From positions 1 through 64,000 of the forward strand of contig NZ_MUXN01000006.1 of assembly GCF_001995215.1 (NCBI RefSeq): 64,000 nucleotides of DNA, given 5' to 3'. The stretch's first letter is position 1. Each line of letters opens with the position of its first letter. The position numbers and the translations under genes were made by a program. Below, piece by piece: positions 8,400-16,786 of the stretch. The notes under the pieces were generated by a model that saw nothing but the letters and a program-made list of their open reading frames with translations, did no database searches and was not told the origin of the DNA. The stretch comes from Amycolatopsis azurea DSM 43854. GTDB taxonomy: Bacteria > Actinomycetota > Actinomycetes > Mycobacteriales > Pseudonocardiaceae.

Positions 8400-9584
8400 T
8401 CAGGGTGGATAGATCACGTCCGTCGGCCGTGTGGACGCCGGACCGTCGACCCGCCAGCCTTCGCCGTCGCGTACGAAGCGGTACCACCGTTCGTCGCGGC
8501 CGTAGCGCAGTTGCAGGTCGCCCTGGGTGATGCGGTTCCGCCAGGTCTTCGGCGTCCCCGGCAGGCCTGACTCGGCGAAGTCCGCCTTGGCCTGCGCGAG
8601 CGGCGCCTGCGCCGGCCGCCAGACCTCCCGGACCACCGCCATCCCGCCCCTGCCCGCTTCCCGCCACGCCTGCGCCCACGCGGTCAGATCCCGCACCGGG
8701 ATCCCCGCCGCTTCGGCGAGTCCGGCGACATCGCCGGGATCGCCTGCGGCCGCCCGGCGCGCGAGGTCTTCCACGAACGACAGCTCCGTTTCCCGCTCCG
8801 GCCCCATGACCAGCAGCTCCCACGCCCTCGCGGCGGCATCGGCCGCCAGTTCCGCGAAGATTTCGCTGCTCCAGCCGGTGCGGTGCGGCGGGTCGACGTC
8901 GAGGACGGCGGGCGGTCCGACCGTGCCCGGGACGGCCAGCCGAGGCGGCAGCGCGGCGATCCGCCGGGTGTAGGCGCGTTTCGGATCCACACCGGGCGCC
9001 GCGGGGGCGCGCACCCGCTTGCCCGGCTGACTCGCGGGAGCCCGTCGCGACCGCAGTTCCGCGAGGACGGCTTCCCTCGGCCTGCCGCGCAGCAGGAACA
9101 GCACGAACGGATCGGCGTCGACCTCGTCCGCGACCAGGTAGTACACCGCGGCGACGTGCTTGCACGGATTCGCGCTGTCGGGACAGGAGCACTTCGGGCG
9201 GAGATCGCCGGGGCCGGGGAGCAGGTCCGCGCCGGCGGCCCGCGCGTCCTCGGCCAGCTCGCCGGGCAGTTCGCCGTCGAGCAGGGCGGCGACGTGTCCG
9301 AGCCGGGAGCCGGCCATGCCGAGCAGGCTCTCCCACTGAGCGTCGGTGAACGCCTGCATGTGGATGGTCACCCGGTACGGCACCGCCCGGCTGCCCTGCA
9401 CCCAGGCCGTCACCTCGCCCGCGCCGACCGCGAGCTTGCTGACCGTGCCTTTGCGCGCGTACGTCCGGCCGCGCGGCAACCGGTTCGGGTCGAGCTTCGC
9501 GCGCTCTTCCAGCGCCTCGACCCACGCCGCACCCCACCACGTGTTGCCGAAGGTGCGCCGTTTCCGGCCGGTCACGCCGGGCAT
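8400..9584 (-). CDS. SWIM zinc-finger protein partner of SNF2 helicase
   Basis: A 394-residue protein with a SWIM zinc-binding motif, CSCPDSANPCKH, near residues 131-142 (the C-x-C-xn-C-x-H pattern). SWIM domains bind DNA or protein. The N-terminal segment RTFGNTWWGAAWVEALEE is characteristic of the bacterial SWIM proteins encoded beside SNF2 ATPases. The C-terminal part, rich in Ala, Pro and Arg, has no domain I recognise. The ATG at 9584 shares one base with the stop of the upstream SNF2 gene (TGATG), so the two are translationally coupled and probably act together. The physiological role of this pair is not established. Confidence 0.82.
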   Translation of the reverse strand: MPGVTGRKRRTFGNTWWGAAWVEALEERAKLDPNRLPRGRTYARKGTVSKLAVGAGEVTAWVQGSRAVPYRVTIHMQAFTDAQWESLLGMAGSRLGHVAALLDGELPGELAEDARAAGADLLPGPGDLRPKCSCPDSANPCKHVAAVYYLVADEVDADPFVLFLLRGRPREAVLAELRSRRAPASQPGKRVRAPAAPGVDPKRAYTRRIAALPPRLAVPGTVGPPAVLDVDPPHRTGWSSEIFAELAADAAARAWELLVMGPERETELSFVEDLARRAAAGDPGDVAGLAEAAGIPVRDLTAWAQAWREAGRGGMAVVREVWRPAQAPLAQAKADFAESGLPGTPKTWRNRITQGDLQLRYGRDERWYRFVRDGEGWRVDGPASTRPTDVIYPP

Positions 9585-12349
9585 CAGGTCTCCCCGAGCC
9601 GGACGAGGTCGGCGAGTTCGTCGTCGGACAGTTCGGTGATCCAGTTCTCGCCCGCGCCGATGACCGCGTCGGCCAGCCCGCGTTTGGTCTCCAGCACCGT
9701 GGCGATGCGCTCTTCCAGGGTGCCCTCGGCGATCAGCCGGTGCACCTGGACCGGCCTGTCCTGCCCGATCCGGTACGCGCGGTCGGTGGCCTGGTCCTCG
9801 ACCGCCGGGTTCCACCAGCGGTCGTAGTGGATCACGTGGGTCGCCTTGGTCAGGTTGAGCCCGACGCCGCCCGCCTTCAGCGACAACAGGAACACCGGCA
9901 CCTCACCGGCCTGGAACCGGGCGACCATGTCCTCGCGGTCCTTGGGCGTGCTCGACCCGGACAGCAGCATCGTCGGCAGCCCGCGTTCGGCCAGGCGTTT
10001 CTCCAGCAGGCGGCACAGCTGGACGTACTGGCTGAACACGAGCACGCTGTCGCCCTCGTCGAGGATGACGTCGAGCAGTTCCTCGAAGGCGGCGAGCTTG
10101 CCGGAGCGGCCGTGCAGCACCCCGGGTTCCTTGAGGTACTGCGCCGGATGGTTGCAGATCTGCTTGAGCTCGGTGAGCAGTTTGAGCACCTGCCCGCGCC
10201 GGGCCGCGCCGTCCAGCTCGCGGATCATCGCGAGGTTCTCCCGGACCACGGCCTCGTACAGGGTCGTCTGCTCGGCGGTGAGCGGGACGAACCGGTCGGT
10301 CTCGGTCTTGCGCGGGAGTTCGGGGGCGATGTCCGGGTCGGTCTTCTTGCGGCGCAACAGGAACGGCCGCACGGTCGCGGCCAGCCGCTCGGTGGCGGCG
10401 ACGTCCCGGTTGCGTTCGATCGGGCGGGCGACCTTGCGGCGGAACCCGTCGAGGGAGCCGAGCAGGCCCGGCGTCGTCCAGTCCACAATGGACCACAGCT
10501 CGGTGAGCCGGTTCTCCATCGGCGTCCCGGTCAGGGCCACTTTCGCGGCGGCCGGGATCTTCCGCAGCTCCTTGGCGGTGACCGAAAGCGGGTTCTTGAC
10601 GTGCTGCGCCTCGTCGGCGGCGATCATCCCCCAGTCCACTTCGGACAGTGTCTCGCGATCCCGCCGGAGGACGCCGTACGTGGCGAGCACGACCTCGTCC
10701 GGCGCGACCTCGTCGAGATGCCGTCCGCCGCCGTGGAACCGGCGCACCGGGATGTCCGGCGCGAACCGGGCGAATTCGCGTTCCCAGTTGCCCAGCAACG
10801 ACGTCGGGCACAGGACGAGCGTGGGACCCTCCCCGCGCGGGCGGCGGTGCAGATGCAGGGAGATGAGCTGGATCGTCTTGCCCAGCCCCATGTCGTCGGC
10901 GAGGCAGGCGCCGAGACCGAGGCCGGTCATCGTCGCCAGCCAGGCGAGGCCCGCCTTCTGATACGGCCGCAGGGTGGCCTTCAGTTCCGCGGGTTGCTCG
11001 ATCGGTTCCCCGGCGCTTTCCCGGATGCGCTGGAGCAGCCCCGTCATCGCCGACGGGACGGTGAACTCGACCTTCTCGCCGTCCAGTTCCAGCTCGCCGG
11101 TGAGCGCCGCGGCCAGCGCTTCGGCTCCGGACAGCTTCTTCATGCGATGAGCGCGCACTTTGGCGATCAAGCGCGCGTCGACCTTGACCCACTTACCGCG
11201 CAGCCGCACCAGCGGCCGTTTCGCCTCCGCGAGCGCCGTGACCTCGGCATCGGTGAGTTCCTCGTCCCCGATGCTCAGCCGCCAGCGGAACTGCAACAGG
11301 CTCTTGAGCGTGAACTCGGGCCCGGTGACACTGCCCGGGGTCTGCGTCGCGCTCGCCTTGGCCTTGAGCTCGCCCGAGAAGAGGTCCTTCGGCCACTGCA
11401 CCTCGATGCCGGCGCCGCCGAGCGCCGCGTCACCGTGGGTCAGCAGGTCGACGACCTCGTCGTACTCCAGCGCCAGTTCGGTCGGCGCGGCCGACTGGAG
11501 GATGCGCCCGAGCGGCGCCCACGCCCTGGCGCCACGACGCAGCCCGAGCAGCATCTGGGTCTCGACCTGCTCTCCCATCCGCTCCAGGACGGCTTCGGGC
11601 GCGTCCCACAGTGTCGCCGCCTCGACGATCAGGCTCGGGTCGGCGGCGCTCCGCACGGCGACGACGGCGGCGAACGTCGGCTCCGCTTCGGGATCCTCGG
11701 GCTCGTGCACCTCCATGCGCAGCACGAGATGCGCGCCCTGCGCCTGCCGGGCGCTCAGTTCCGCGAGCCAAGCCGCGCCGTCCGGCCCGACCAGCGTCGG
11801 CTCGGCCGCCGCGAACGCCGGACCACCCGCCGCGACACTCGCGGCGGGCGTGCGGACCAGCACGTCGGCCGTCGCGTCCCAGAAGGCGCGGATCAACGAT
11901 TCCGGCGAGTGCAGCCGGATCCGTTTCAGCCCGGACAGCGGCAGGGCGTGTGCCTCGGGCGGCAGCGCGGCGGCGAGACCGCGCAGCATCTCTTCGTCGG
12001 CGACGTCGAGCGGGCCGACCCGCCACGAATCCACCCCGCCGGGTGAGGCGGCGGGCAGCAGCCTGCCCCGGGCGATGAGGTTCACCCCGGCCTCGGCGAC
12101 GGCCGCCCACGCCGCGATGGCCGGGCTCAGGTCGCCGTCCGCGGTCAGCAGCCGCGGAATCACGCGTGACAACGGGACGAGTGCCGCGTCGACCTTCGTG
12201 CGCCGGAAGACCTTCCCGACCGGCAGCACGAGTTCGATCGCGGTGTCACCCGCTACGCCGTCTCCCCAGAGCGCCAGCACACCGTCCCGCGGGGGATCCG
12301 AGGGGACGAAGGTGGCTTGGGTTCCTGTGCCGAACTCCACGACCCGCAC
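9584..12349 (-). CDS. SNF2-family helicase/translocase
   Basis: A 921-residue SNF2 ATPase. The N-terminal half is a poorly conserved bacterial SNF2-associated region. The motor begins near residue 460, with Walker A in ADDMGLGKTIQ near 488, motif II as DEAQH near 580 and TGTPMENRLTELWS (motif III) shortly after. The C-terminal lobe contains FSQYVQLCRLLEKRL, SLKAGGVGLNLTKA and DRAYRIGQDRPVQVHRL. Such enzymes translocate on duplex DNA and remodel nucleoprotein complexes. The start is GTG at 12349. It is the first gene of a coupled pair with the SWIM protein. A DNA repair or transcription-linked role is plausible but not shown here. Confidence 0.9.
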   Translation of the reverse strand: MRVVEFGTGTQATFVPSDPPRDGVLALWGDGVAGDTAIELVLPVGKVFRRTKVDAALVPLSRVIPRLLTADGDLSPAIAAWAAVAEAGVNLIARGRLLPAASPGGVDSWRVGPLDVADEEMLRGLAAALPPEAHALPLSGLKRIRLHSPESLIRAFWDATADVLVRTPAASVAAGGPAFAAAEPTLVGPDGAAWLAELSARQAQGAHLVLRMEVHEPEDPEAEPTFAAVVAVRSAADPSLIVEAATLWDAPEAVLERMGEQVETQMLLGLRRGARAWAPLGRILQSAAPTELALEYDEVVDLLTHGDAALGGAGIEVQWPKDLFSGELKAKASATQTPGSVTGPEFTLKSLLQFRWRLSIGDEELTDAEVTALAEAKRPLVRLRGKWVKVDARLIAKVRAHRMKKLSGAEALAAALTGELELDGEKVEFTVPSAMTGLLQRIRESAGEPIEQPAELKATLRPYQKAGLAWLATMTGLGLGACLADDMGLGKTIQLISLHLHRRPRGEGPTLVLCPTSLLGNWEREFARFAPDIPVRRFHGGGRHLDEVAPDEVVLATYGVLRRDRETLSEVDWGMIAADEAQHVKNPLSVTAKELRKIPAAAKVALTGTPMENRLTELWSIVDWTTPGLLGSLDGFRRKVARPIERNRDVAATERLAATVRPFLLRRKKTDPDIAPELPRKTETDRFVPLTAEQTTLYEAVVRENLAMIRELDGAARRGQVLKLLTELKQICNHPAQYLKEPGVLHGRSGKLAAFEELLDVILDEGDSVLVFSQYVQLCRLLEKRLAERGLPTMLLSGSSTPKDREDMVARFQAGEVPVFLLSLKAGGVGLNLTKATHVIHYDRWWNPAVEDQATDRAYRIGQDRPVQVHRLIAEGTLEERIATVLETKRGLADAVIGAGENWITELSDDELADLVRLGET

Positions 12350-12382
12350 GCTAGAGCACCGGACCGACAGCCGTCGGGCAGC

Positions 12383-12411
12383 GGTGTGGTGAACGGTCCG
12401 TTCACCACACC
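12383..12411. terminator. Hairpin after fadE34
   Basis: Two perfect 13-base arms beginning GGTGTGGTGAACG are separated by three bases. The hairpin lies 54 bases past the fadE34 stop and before the helicase start, all on the minus strand. There is no T run, so termination would be of the GC-rich, U-poor type common in actinomycetes. Confidence 0.6.
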
Positions 12412-12464
12412 ACGAGCCGTGAGATGACCGGTCACGGCACCTCGCGGTGCGATGACCGGAACTT

Positions 12465-14540
12465 TCAGGACCGTGGAAGCCCCAGCAGCCGCTCAGCCGT
12501 CAACGACAGCAGCACCTGCGTCGTACCGCCCGCGATACTGAGGCACCGCGTCAGCAGGAACTCGTGCTGCGCGGGATCACCGGCCACGAGAGCGTCCTCA
12601 CCGAGCGCCTCCAGCGCGAATTCCGCCACCGCCTGCCGATGCCGGACGCCCAGCAGTTTGCGCACGCTCGACTCGGCGCCCGGATCCTGACCGCCGAGCC
12701 GCCGCAGCGTCGCCCGCAGGTCCAGGACCGAACACGTGCTCCCGTCGGCGATCAGCGCGCCGAGTTTCTCCAAGTCCGCGTCGTCGCCGAGAGTGGCGAG
12801 CAGGTTCTCGACCCCCTCCCCCACCGCGGACCCGCTGCCGAGAGCGACGCGCTCGTTCGCCAGCGTGGTCCGCGCGAGCCGCCAGCCGCCGTCGATCTCT
12901 CCGACCACCATGTCGTCCGGGACGAAGACGTCGTCGAGGAACACCTCGTTGAAGACGGCGTCGCCGGTGATCTCGCGCAGCGGCCGCGTGCTGATCCCGG
13001 CGGCGGTCATGTCGACGAGGAAGTAAGTGATCCCCTTGTGTTTCGGCGCGTCCGGATCGGTACGCGCCAGGCAGATCGCCCAATCGGCCTCGCGCGCGAG
13101 CGAGGTCCACACCTTCTGGCCGTTCAGCAGCCATCCGCCGTCGGTACGCCGGGCCGTCGTGCGGAGCGAGGCGAGATCGGAGCCGGCCTCGGGCTCGCTG
13201 AACAGCTGGCACCAGGTGATCTCGCCGCGCAGTGTGGCCGCGGCGAACCGTTCGCGCTGGGCGTCGGAGCCGTGTTCCAGCAGCGTCGGCACCGCCCAGG
13301 CGCCGATGACCAGATCCGGACGCCGCAGGCCGGCTTCGGCGAGGGCGGCGTCGATCCGCAGTTGCTCGGCGGCGGTGGCGCCCCGGCCGTACGGCGCGGG
13401 CCAGTGCGGGGCCAGCAGCCCCGAATCGGCCAGCGCGACACGCCGTCCCGATTCGGGCAGGCCGGCGATTTCGCCGACCAGGTCACGGAGTCCGGCGTCT
13501 TCGCCGACCTCGACGCTCAACGTCCGGCGGTCACCCCGCAACGCGAGTTCGGCGGCGCGGCGGCGCCAGCGGGTGGAACCGCCGAGCCACTGGCGCAGGG
13601 CCACGGCGCGGCGCAGGTAGAAGTGCGCGTCGTGCTCCCAGGTGAAGCCGATGCCGCCGAGGACCTGGATGCAGTCCTTCGCGTTGGCCACGGCCGCGTC
13701 GAGGGCGTAGGCCGCCGCCGTCGCCGCCGCGAGGGCGTGCTGCGCGGGGTCGTCGGCCGCCCTCGCCGCGTCCCACGCGAGCGCGTCGGTGACTTCGGCC
13801 CGGCAGAGCATTTCGGCACACAGATGCTTGATCACCTGGAACGACCCGATGGGACGGCCGAACTGCTCTCGCACCTTCGCGTACTCGACGGCGGTCCGAA
13901 GACACCATCGCGCGATCCCCGCGGCTTCGGCGGCGCCGAGCGTGGCCGCGTAGGAATCCACTGGGAGCGCGTCGAAAACCGCCTCTGGCCTTACCTTCGC
14001 GCACCGGACGCGGCCCACCGGCCGGGAGACGTCGAACGGTTCGCACTCCTCGATGTCCACTCCGGACGTCCCGGGTGGAATGAGCGCGGAGACGTCACCG
14101 TCGGAGACCAGCAACCAGGCCGACGGGTGAACGTCGAGACCCGGTCCCGACTCGCCGTCGACGATCGAGCCGGAGACGCGGAAACCCTGGCCGAGCACCA
14201 CCGCCAGCCGTTCGGTCCCGTCCGCGAGACCGGGCAGGATCTCTTTGGCGGCTTGGGGAACCGTCGCGAGCAGCGCGCCGCCCAACGCCGTCCCGAGGAC
14301 AGGACCGGGCACGAGCGCTTCGGCCGCTTCGGCGAGCCCTGCGGCCAGATCGGCGAGTGTGCCGCCCGCGCCGCCGACGTCTTCGGGAATCGCCACGCCG
14401 AACAGGCCGAGTTCCGCCAGTCCTGGCGGCGGCTCGGCGATCCGGCCACTCCGGACGGCGTCGACCGGATGGGCGGAGGCCGCCCAGGCCCTGATCGACG
14501 CGGCCAGCGCCGCCTGTTCCTCGGTGAGCGCGATCGACAC
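12465..14540 (-). CDS. fadE34: Fused acyl-CoA dehydrogenase ChsE3 (FadE34-like)
   Basis: A 691-residue protein made of two tandem acyl-CoA dehydrogenase modules, about 1-330 and 345-691. The second carries the stronger signature, with WCQLFSEPEAGSDLASLRTTARR, WLLNGQKVWTS and a GGTTQVLLSLTAERLLGLP tail. In mycobacteria FadE34 (ChsE3) oxidises the 5-carbon steroid-CoA side chain, one beta-oxidation cycle before the ChsE1-ChsE2 step. The GTG at 14540 follows GGAGG by 8 bases. It is divergent from kstR, as in M. tuberculosis (Rv3573c/Rv3574), with a perfect operator between them. The length, fusion and neighbour make the assignment strong. Confidence 0.88.
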   Translation of the reverse strand: MSIALTEEQAALAASIRAWAASAHPVDAVRSGRIAEPPPGLAELGLFGVAIPEDVGGAGGTLADLAAGLAEAAEALVPGPVLGTALGGALLATVPQAAKEILPGLADGTERLAVVLGQGFRVSGSIVDGESGPGLDVHPSAWLLVSDGDVSALIPPGTSGVDIEECEPFDVSRPVGRVRCAKVRPEAVFDALPVDSYAATLGAAEAAGIARWCLRTAVEYAKVREQFGRPIGSFQVIKHLCAEMLCRAEVTDALAWDAARAADDPAQHALAAATAAAYALDAAVANAKDCIQVLGGIGFTWEHDAHFYLRRAVALRQWLGGSTRWRRRAAELALRGDRRTLSVEVGEDAGLRDLVGEIAGLPESGRRVALADSGLLAPHWPAPYGRGATAAEQLRIDAALAEAGLRRPDLVIGAWAVPTLLEHGSDAQRERFAAATLRGEITWCQLFSEPEAGSDLASLRTTARRTDGGWLLNGQKVWTSLAREADWAICLARTDPDAPKHKGITYFLVDMTAAGISTRPLREITGDAVFNEVFLDDVFVPDDMVVGEIDGGWRLARTTLANERVALGSGSAVGEGVENLLATLGDDADLEKLGALIADGSTCSVLDLRATLRRLGGQDPGAESSVRKLLGVRHRQAVAEFALEALGEDALVAGDPAQHEFLLTRCLSIAGGTTQVLLSLTAERLLGLPRS

Positions 14541-14575
14541 GGGTGGGACCTCCTCGCCAGACCTACCCGCGAGTG

Positions 14576-14589
14576 TAGAACGTGTTACA
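14576..14589. promoter_or_regulatory. KstR operator upstream of fadE34
   Basis: TAGAACGTGTTACA fits TNNAACNNGTTNNA at all fixed positions. It lies 35 bases upstream of the fadE34 start, the same distance as the operator before chsE1. Confidence 0.85.
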
Positions 14590-14653
14590 GTTTCTTGCCC
14601 AGTGGGTCACGTCTTGAACAGTTCGTCCGCTTGGGTACGCTACGGGGAGAAAG

Positions 14654-14667
14654 TGGAACAAGTTACG
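14654..14667. promoter_or_regulatory. Weaker KstR-like site before kstR
   Basis: TGGAACAAGTTACG keeps the AACNNGTT core and the leading T but ends in G instead of A, one departure from the consensus. Its position 29 bases before the kstR start suggests autoregulation. Confidence 0.6.
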
Positions 14668-14696
14668 AAGATCGTTCGATGAAGGGGGACGTGGCG

Positions 14697-15344
14697 ATGC
14701 CAGGGAAGGCCAAGGCACCCACGAGCGCGAAGACGCGAAGCGGCAACGGTCTCTCCGCGCTGGGCGGCGAGGAGCTCGGCTCCGCGGCACAACGCGACCG
14801 GCGGCGGCGCATCATCGACGCGACCCTCACCCTCGCCGCGAAGGGCGGGTACGACGCCGTCCAGATGCGGGCGGTCGCCGAGAAGGCGGACGTCGCGCTC
14901 GGCACGCTGTACCGCTACTTCCCCTCGAAGATCCACCTGCTGGTTTCCGGACTGGCCAGGGAATTCGAACGCGCGCAGGAGAAGCTCGACCGCGCGACCA
15001 TCCCCGGCGAGACCCCGAGCGAGCGGCTCATGGTCGTGCTCGGCCGCAACACCCGGATGATGCAGCGGGACCCGCACCTCACCGAGGCGATGGTCCGCGC
15101 GTTCATGTTCGCCGACACCACCGCGGCCGCCGAGGTCGAGCAGGTCGGGCGGCTGATGGAGAACATGTTCGCCAAGGCCATGGGCATCGAGGATCCGACC
15201 GAGGCCGACCGCGACATCTTCCACGTCATCGCCGACGTCTGGATGGCGAACCTGGTCGCCTGGGTGACGCGGCGCGCCTCGGCGGCCGACGTCGCGAACC
15301 GGCTGGAACTGTCGGTGCATCTGCTGCTGGACAAGAACGTCTGA
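14697..15344 (+). CDS. kstR: Sterol catabolism repressor KstR (TetR family)
   Basis: A 215-residue TetR-family repressor. The N-terminal HTH (GYDAVQMRAVAEKADVALGT, followed by LYRYFPSK) is nearly residue-for-residue that of mycobacterial KstR, as is the C-terminal stretch VIADVWMANLVAWVTRRAS. KstR represses the upper sterol-degradation genes and is released by a CoA thioester of an early sterol intermediate. I chose the ATG at 14697 because AAGGGGGAC stands seven bases upstream; an in-frame ATG at 14679 would add six residues. It is divergent from fadE34, as in mycobacteria. Three exact operators in this window give its local targets. Confidence 0.93.
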   Translation: MPGKAKAPTSAKTRSGNGLSALGGEELGSAAQRDRRRRIIDATLTLAAKGGYDAVQMRAVAEKADVALGTLYRYFPSKIHLLVSGLAREFERAQEKLDRATIPGETPSERLMVVLGRNTRMMQRDPHLTEAMVRAFMFADTTAAAEVEQVGRLMENMFAKAMGIEDPTEADRDIFHVIADVWMANLVAWVTRRASAADVANRLELSVHLLLDKNV

Positions 15345-15350
15345 CGTTCC

Positions 15351-15394
15351 TCGTGAGTGGTAAGTGTCGTTAGAACGTCACTTACCACTCACGA
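15351..15394. repeat. Family A palindrome after kstR
   Basis: Perfect 16-base arms, 15351-15366 and 15379-15394, enclose TCGTTAGAACGT, which itself pairs as CGTT/AACG. It is nearly identical to the element at 8326-8373. It starts 7 bases after the kstR stop and is probably its transcription terminator. Confidence 0.8.
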
Positions 15395-15453
15395 CCCACA
15401 CGACAGGGCGGCCGGGTCAGTGGCTCCGTGCGACGCCAGGCTCTTCGGCGTCG

Positions 15454-15498
15454 ACTGTGTGGATTTTGGTGCGTTGGATGACCAGAAATCCACACAGT
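15454..15498. repeat. Palindrome ACTGTGTGGATTT
   Basis: Two perfect 13-base arms (15454-15466, 15486-15498) continue inward as TGGT/ACCA with one bulged base. It lies in the 452-base gene-free stretch 15345-15796, which otherwise holds the palindromes on either side and no convincing reading frame. Confidence 0.65.
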
Positions 15499-15524
15499 CC
15501 CCGCGTGACCGGCCCGGTCGCGAA

Positions 15525-15574
15525 GGGGTGTGTGGAATTAGGGACGCTGAACATCCCTAATTCCCACACACCCC
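15525..15574. repeat. Palindrome GTGTGTGGAATTAGGGA
   Basis: The arms 15525-15544 and 15554-15574 pair over 20 bases with one extra base on the right and a 9-base loop. It shares the GTGTGGA start with the preceding palindrome. This is the third stem-loop in 225 bases. No gene is visible from here to 15796. Confidence 0.65.
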
Positions 15575-15796
15575 TCACTCTGAGCGACACTTCGCGCCTC
15601 GTCGGCCACATCAACCCGGCACCTTGCTTCCCTTCAGCCCGGGGAACAGGGGCGGTGAGTGGCCGGTCGAGCGGGGGCCGCGGTCCCGGATCTTGATCAA
15701 CGGAGGATTCCGGACGTTGAATGTCCCAATTCCTTCATCGTCATTCCTGCATCGTCGTGCGGGTTCCCCCGTCAACCACACTGCCATCCAGCACCG

Positions 15797-16786
15797 TTAC
15801 GCCGTCAGCTTCGGCAGTACGTCCCGGCCGAAGGTCTCGATGAACTCGTCCTGGTTCCGGCCCACGTTGTGGACGTAGATCCGGTTGAAGCCGGCGTCGA
15901 CGTACTTCTGCAGCGCCGCGCGGTGCACGTCCGGGTCGGACGAGACGACCATGCGGCCCTCGAAGTCCTCACGCCGCACCAGTTTCGCCATCTGCGCGAA
16001 GTCGAACGGCGAGCGGATGTCGGCCTTCGGGAACTTCATGCCGCCGTTGGGCCACTGGTTCAGCGCATTGGCCCACGCCGTCTCGTCGTCCTCGGCCCAC
16101 GACAGGTGCACCTGCAGCAGCTTCGGCATCGAGTCCGGGTCCTTGCCCGCCTTGCGCGCGCCGGTGCCGAAGTTGTCGAGGATCCCCGCCAGCTTCTCGA
16201 TCGACGCGCCCGGCGTGATCAGCCCGTCCGCCAGCTCGCCGGTCTTGCGCGAGGTGTACGGGCCCGCCGACGCGATGTAGATCGGCGGCGGCTCGTCCGG
16301 CAGCGTCCACAGCCGCGTGGTGTGCAGCTTGAAGAACTCGCCGCTGTGCTTGACGTCCTTGCCGGTGAACAGCTTCCGGATGACCTCGAGCGCCTCGAAC
16401 ATCCGCCGCACCCGCTCGGGCGCTTCGGGCCAGTAGCCGCCGATGATGTGCTCGTTGAGCGCCTCGCCGGAGCCGATGCCGAGCCAGGTCCGGCCCGGGT
16501 AGGTCGCCTCCAGCGTCGCCGCGGCCTGCGCGACCATCGACGGGTGCAGCCGGAACGACGGACAGGTCACGCCGGGCCCGAGATCGCCGGTGGTGTTCTC
16601 CGCCAGCGAGGCGAGCACGCTCCACACGAAGGAAGCTTCACCCTGTTGAGGGACCCACGGCTGGAAGTGGTCGGCGGCCATCTGGCCGGAGAACCCGTGT
16701 TGTTCGGCCAGCGCGGCCAGCCGGATCGACTCGCGCGGCGAGAACTGCTCCAGCGCCGCGGCCAAGCCGATTTGCACCTCAGTCAC
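15797..16786 (-). CDS. F420-dependent glucose-6-phosphate dehydrogenase-like oxidoreductase
   Basis: A 329-residue LLM-class flavin/F420 oxidoreductase of the group that contains F420-dependent glucose-6-phosphate dehydrogenase. It aligns with FGD at LAALAEQHGFSGQMAADHFQPW, in YPGRTWLGIGSGEALNEHI and at the C-terminal end. These enzymes transfer hydride between F420 and a sugar phosphate or related alcohol. Whether this copy is the true FGD or a paralogue with another substrate cannot be told, because the phosphate-site residues were not checked individually. The GTG start at 16786 overlaps the upstream gene's stop by 4 bases and follows AAGGGGC, so the two LLM genes form an operon. Confidence 0.82.
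   Translation of the reverse strand: MTEVQIGLAAALEQFSPRESIRLAALAEQHGFSGQMAADHFQPWVPQQGEASFVWSVLASLAENTTGDLGPGVTCPSFRLHPSMVAQAAATLEATYPGRTWLGIGSGEALNEHIIGGYWPEAPERVRRMFEALEVIRKLFTGKDVKHSGEFFKLHTTRLWTLPDEPPPIYIASAGPYTSRKTGELADGLITPGASIEKLAGILDNFGTGARKAGKDPDSMPKLLQVHLSWAEDDETAWANALNQWPNGGMKFPKADIRSPFDFAQMAKLVRREDFEGRMVVSSDPDVHRAALQKYVDAGFNRIYVHNVGRNQDEFIETFGRDVLPKLTA

Noticed and set aside
9740..12046. 768-codon plus-strand frame opposite the SNF2 helicase
   Set aside because: Antisense shadow; the minus strand carries all helicase motifs.
14679..14696. Upstream ATG of kstR at 14679
   Set aside because: It lies where AAGGGGGAC serves as ribosome site for the ATG at 14697; kept only as an alternative.
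12564..15344. Very long plus-strand reading frame of 926 codons ending in kstR
   Set aside because: Only its last 215 codons are kstR. The rest is the antisense of fadE34, whose own frame has clear family motifs. Long antisense frames are expected in high-GC DNA.
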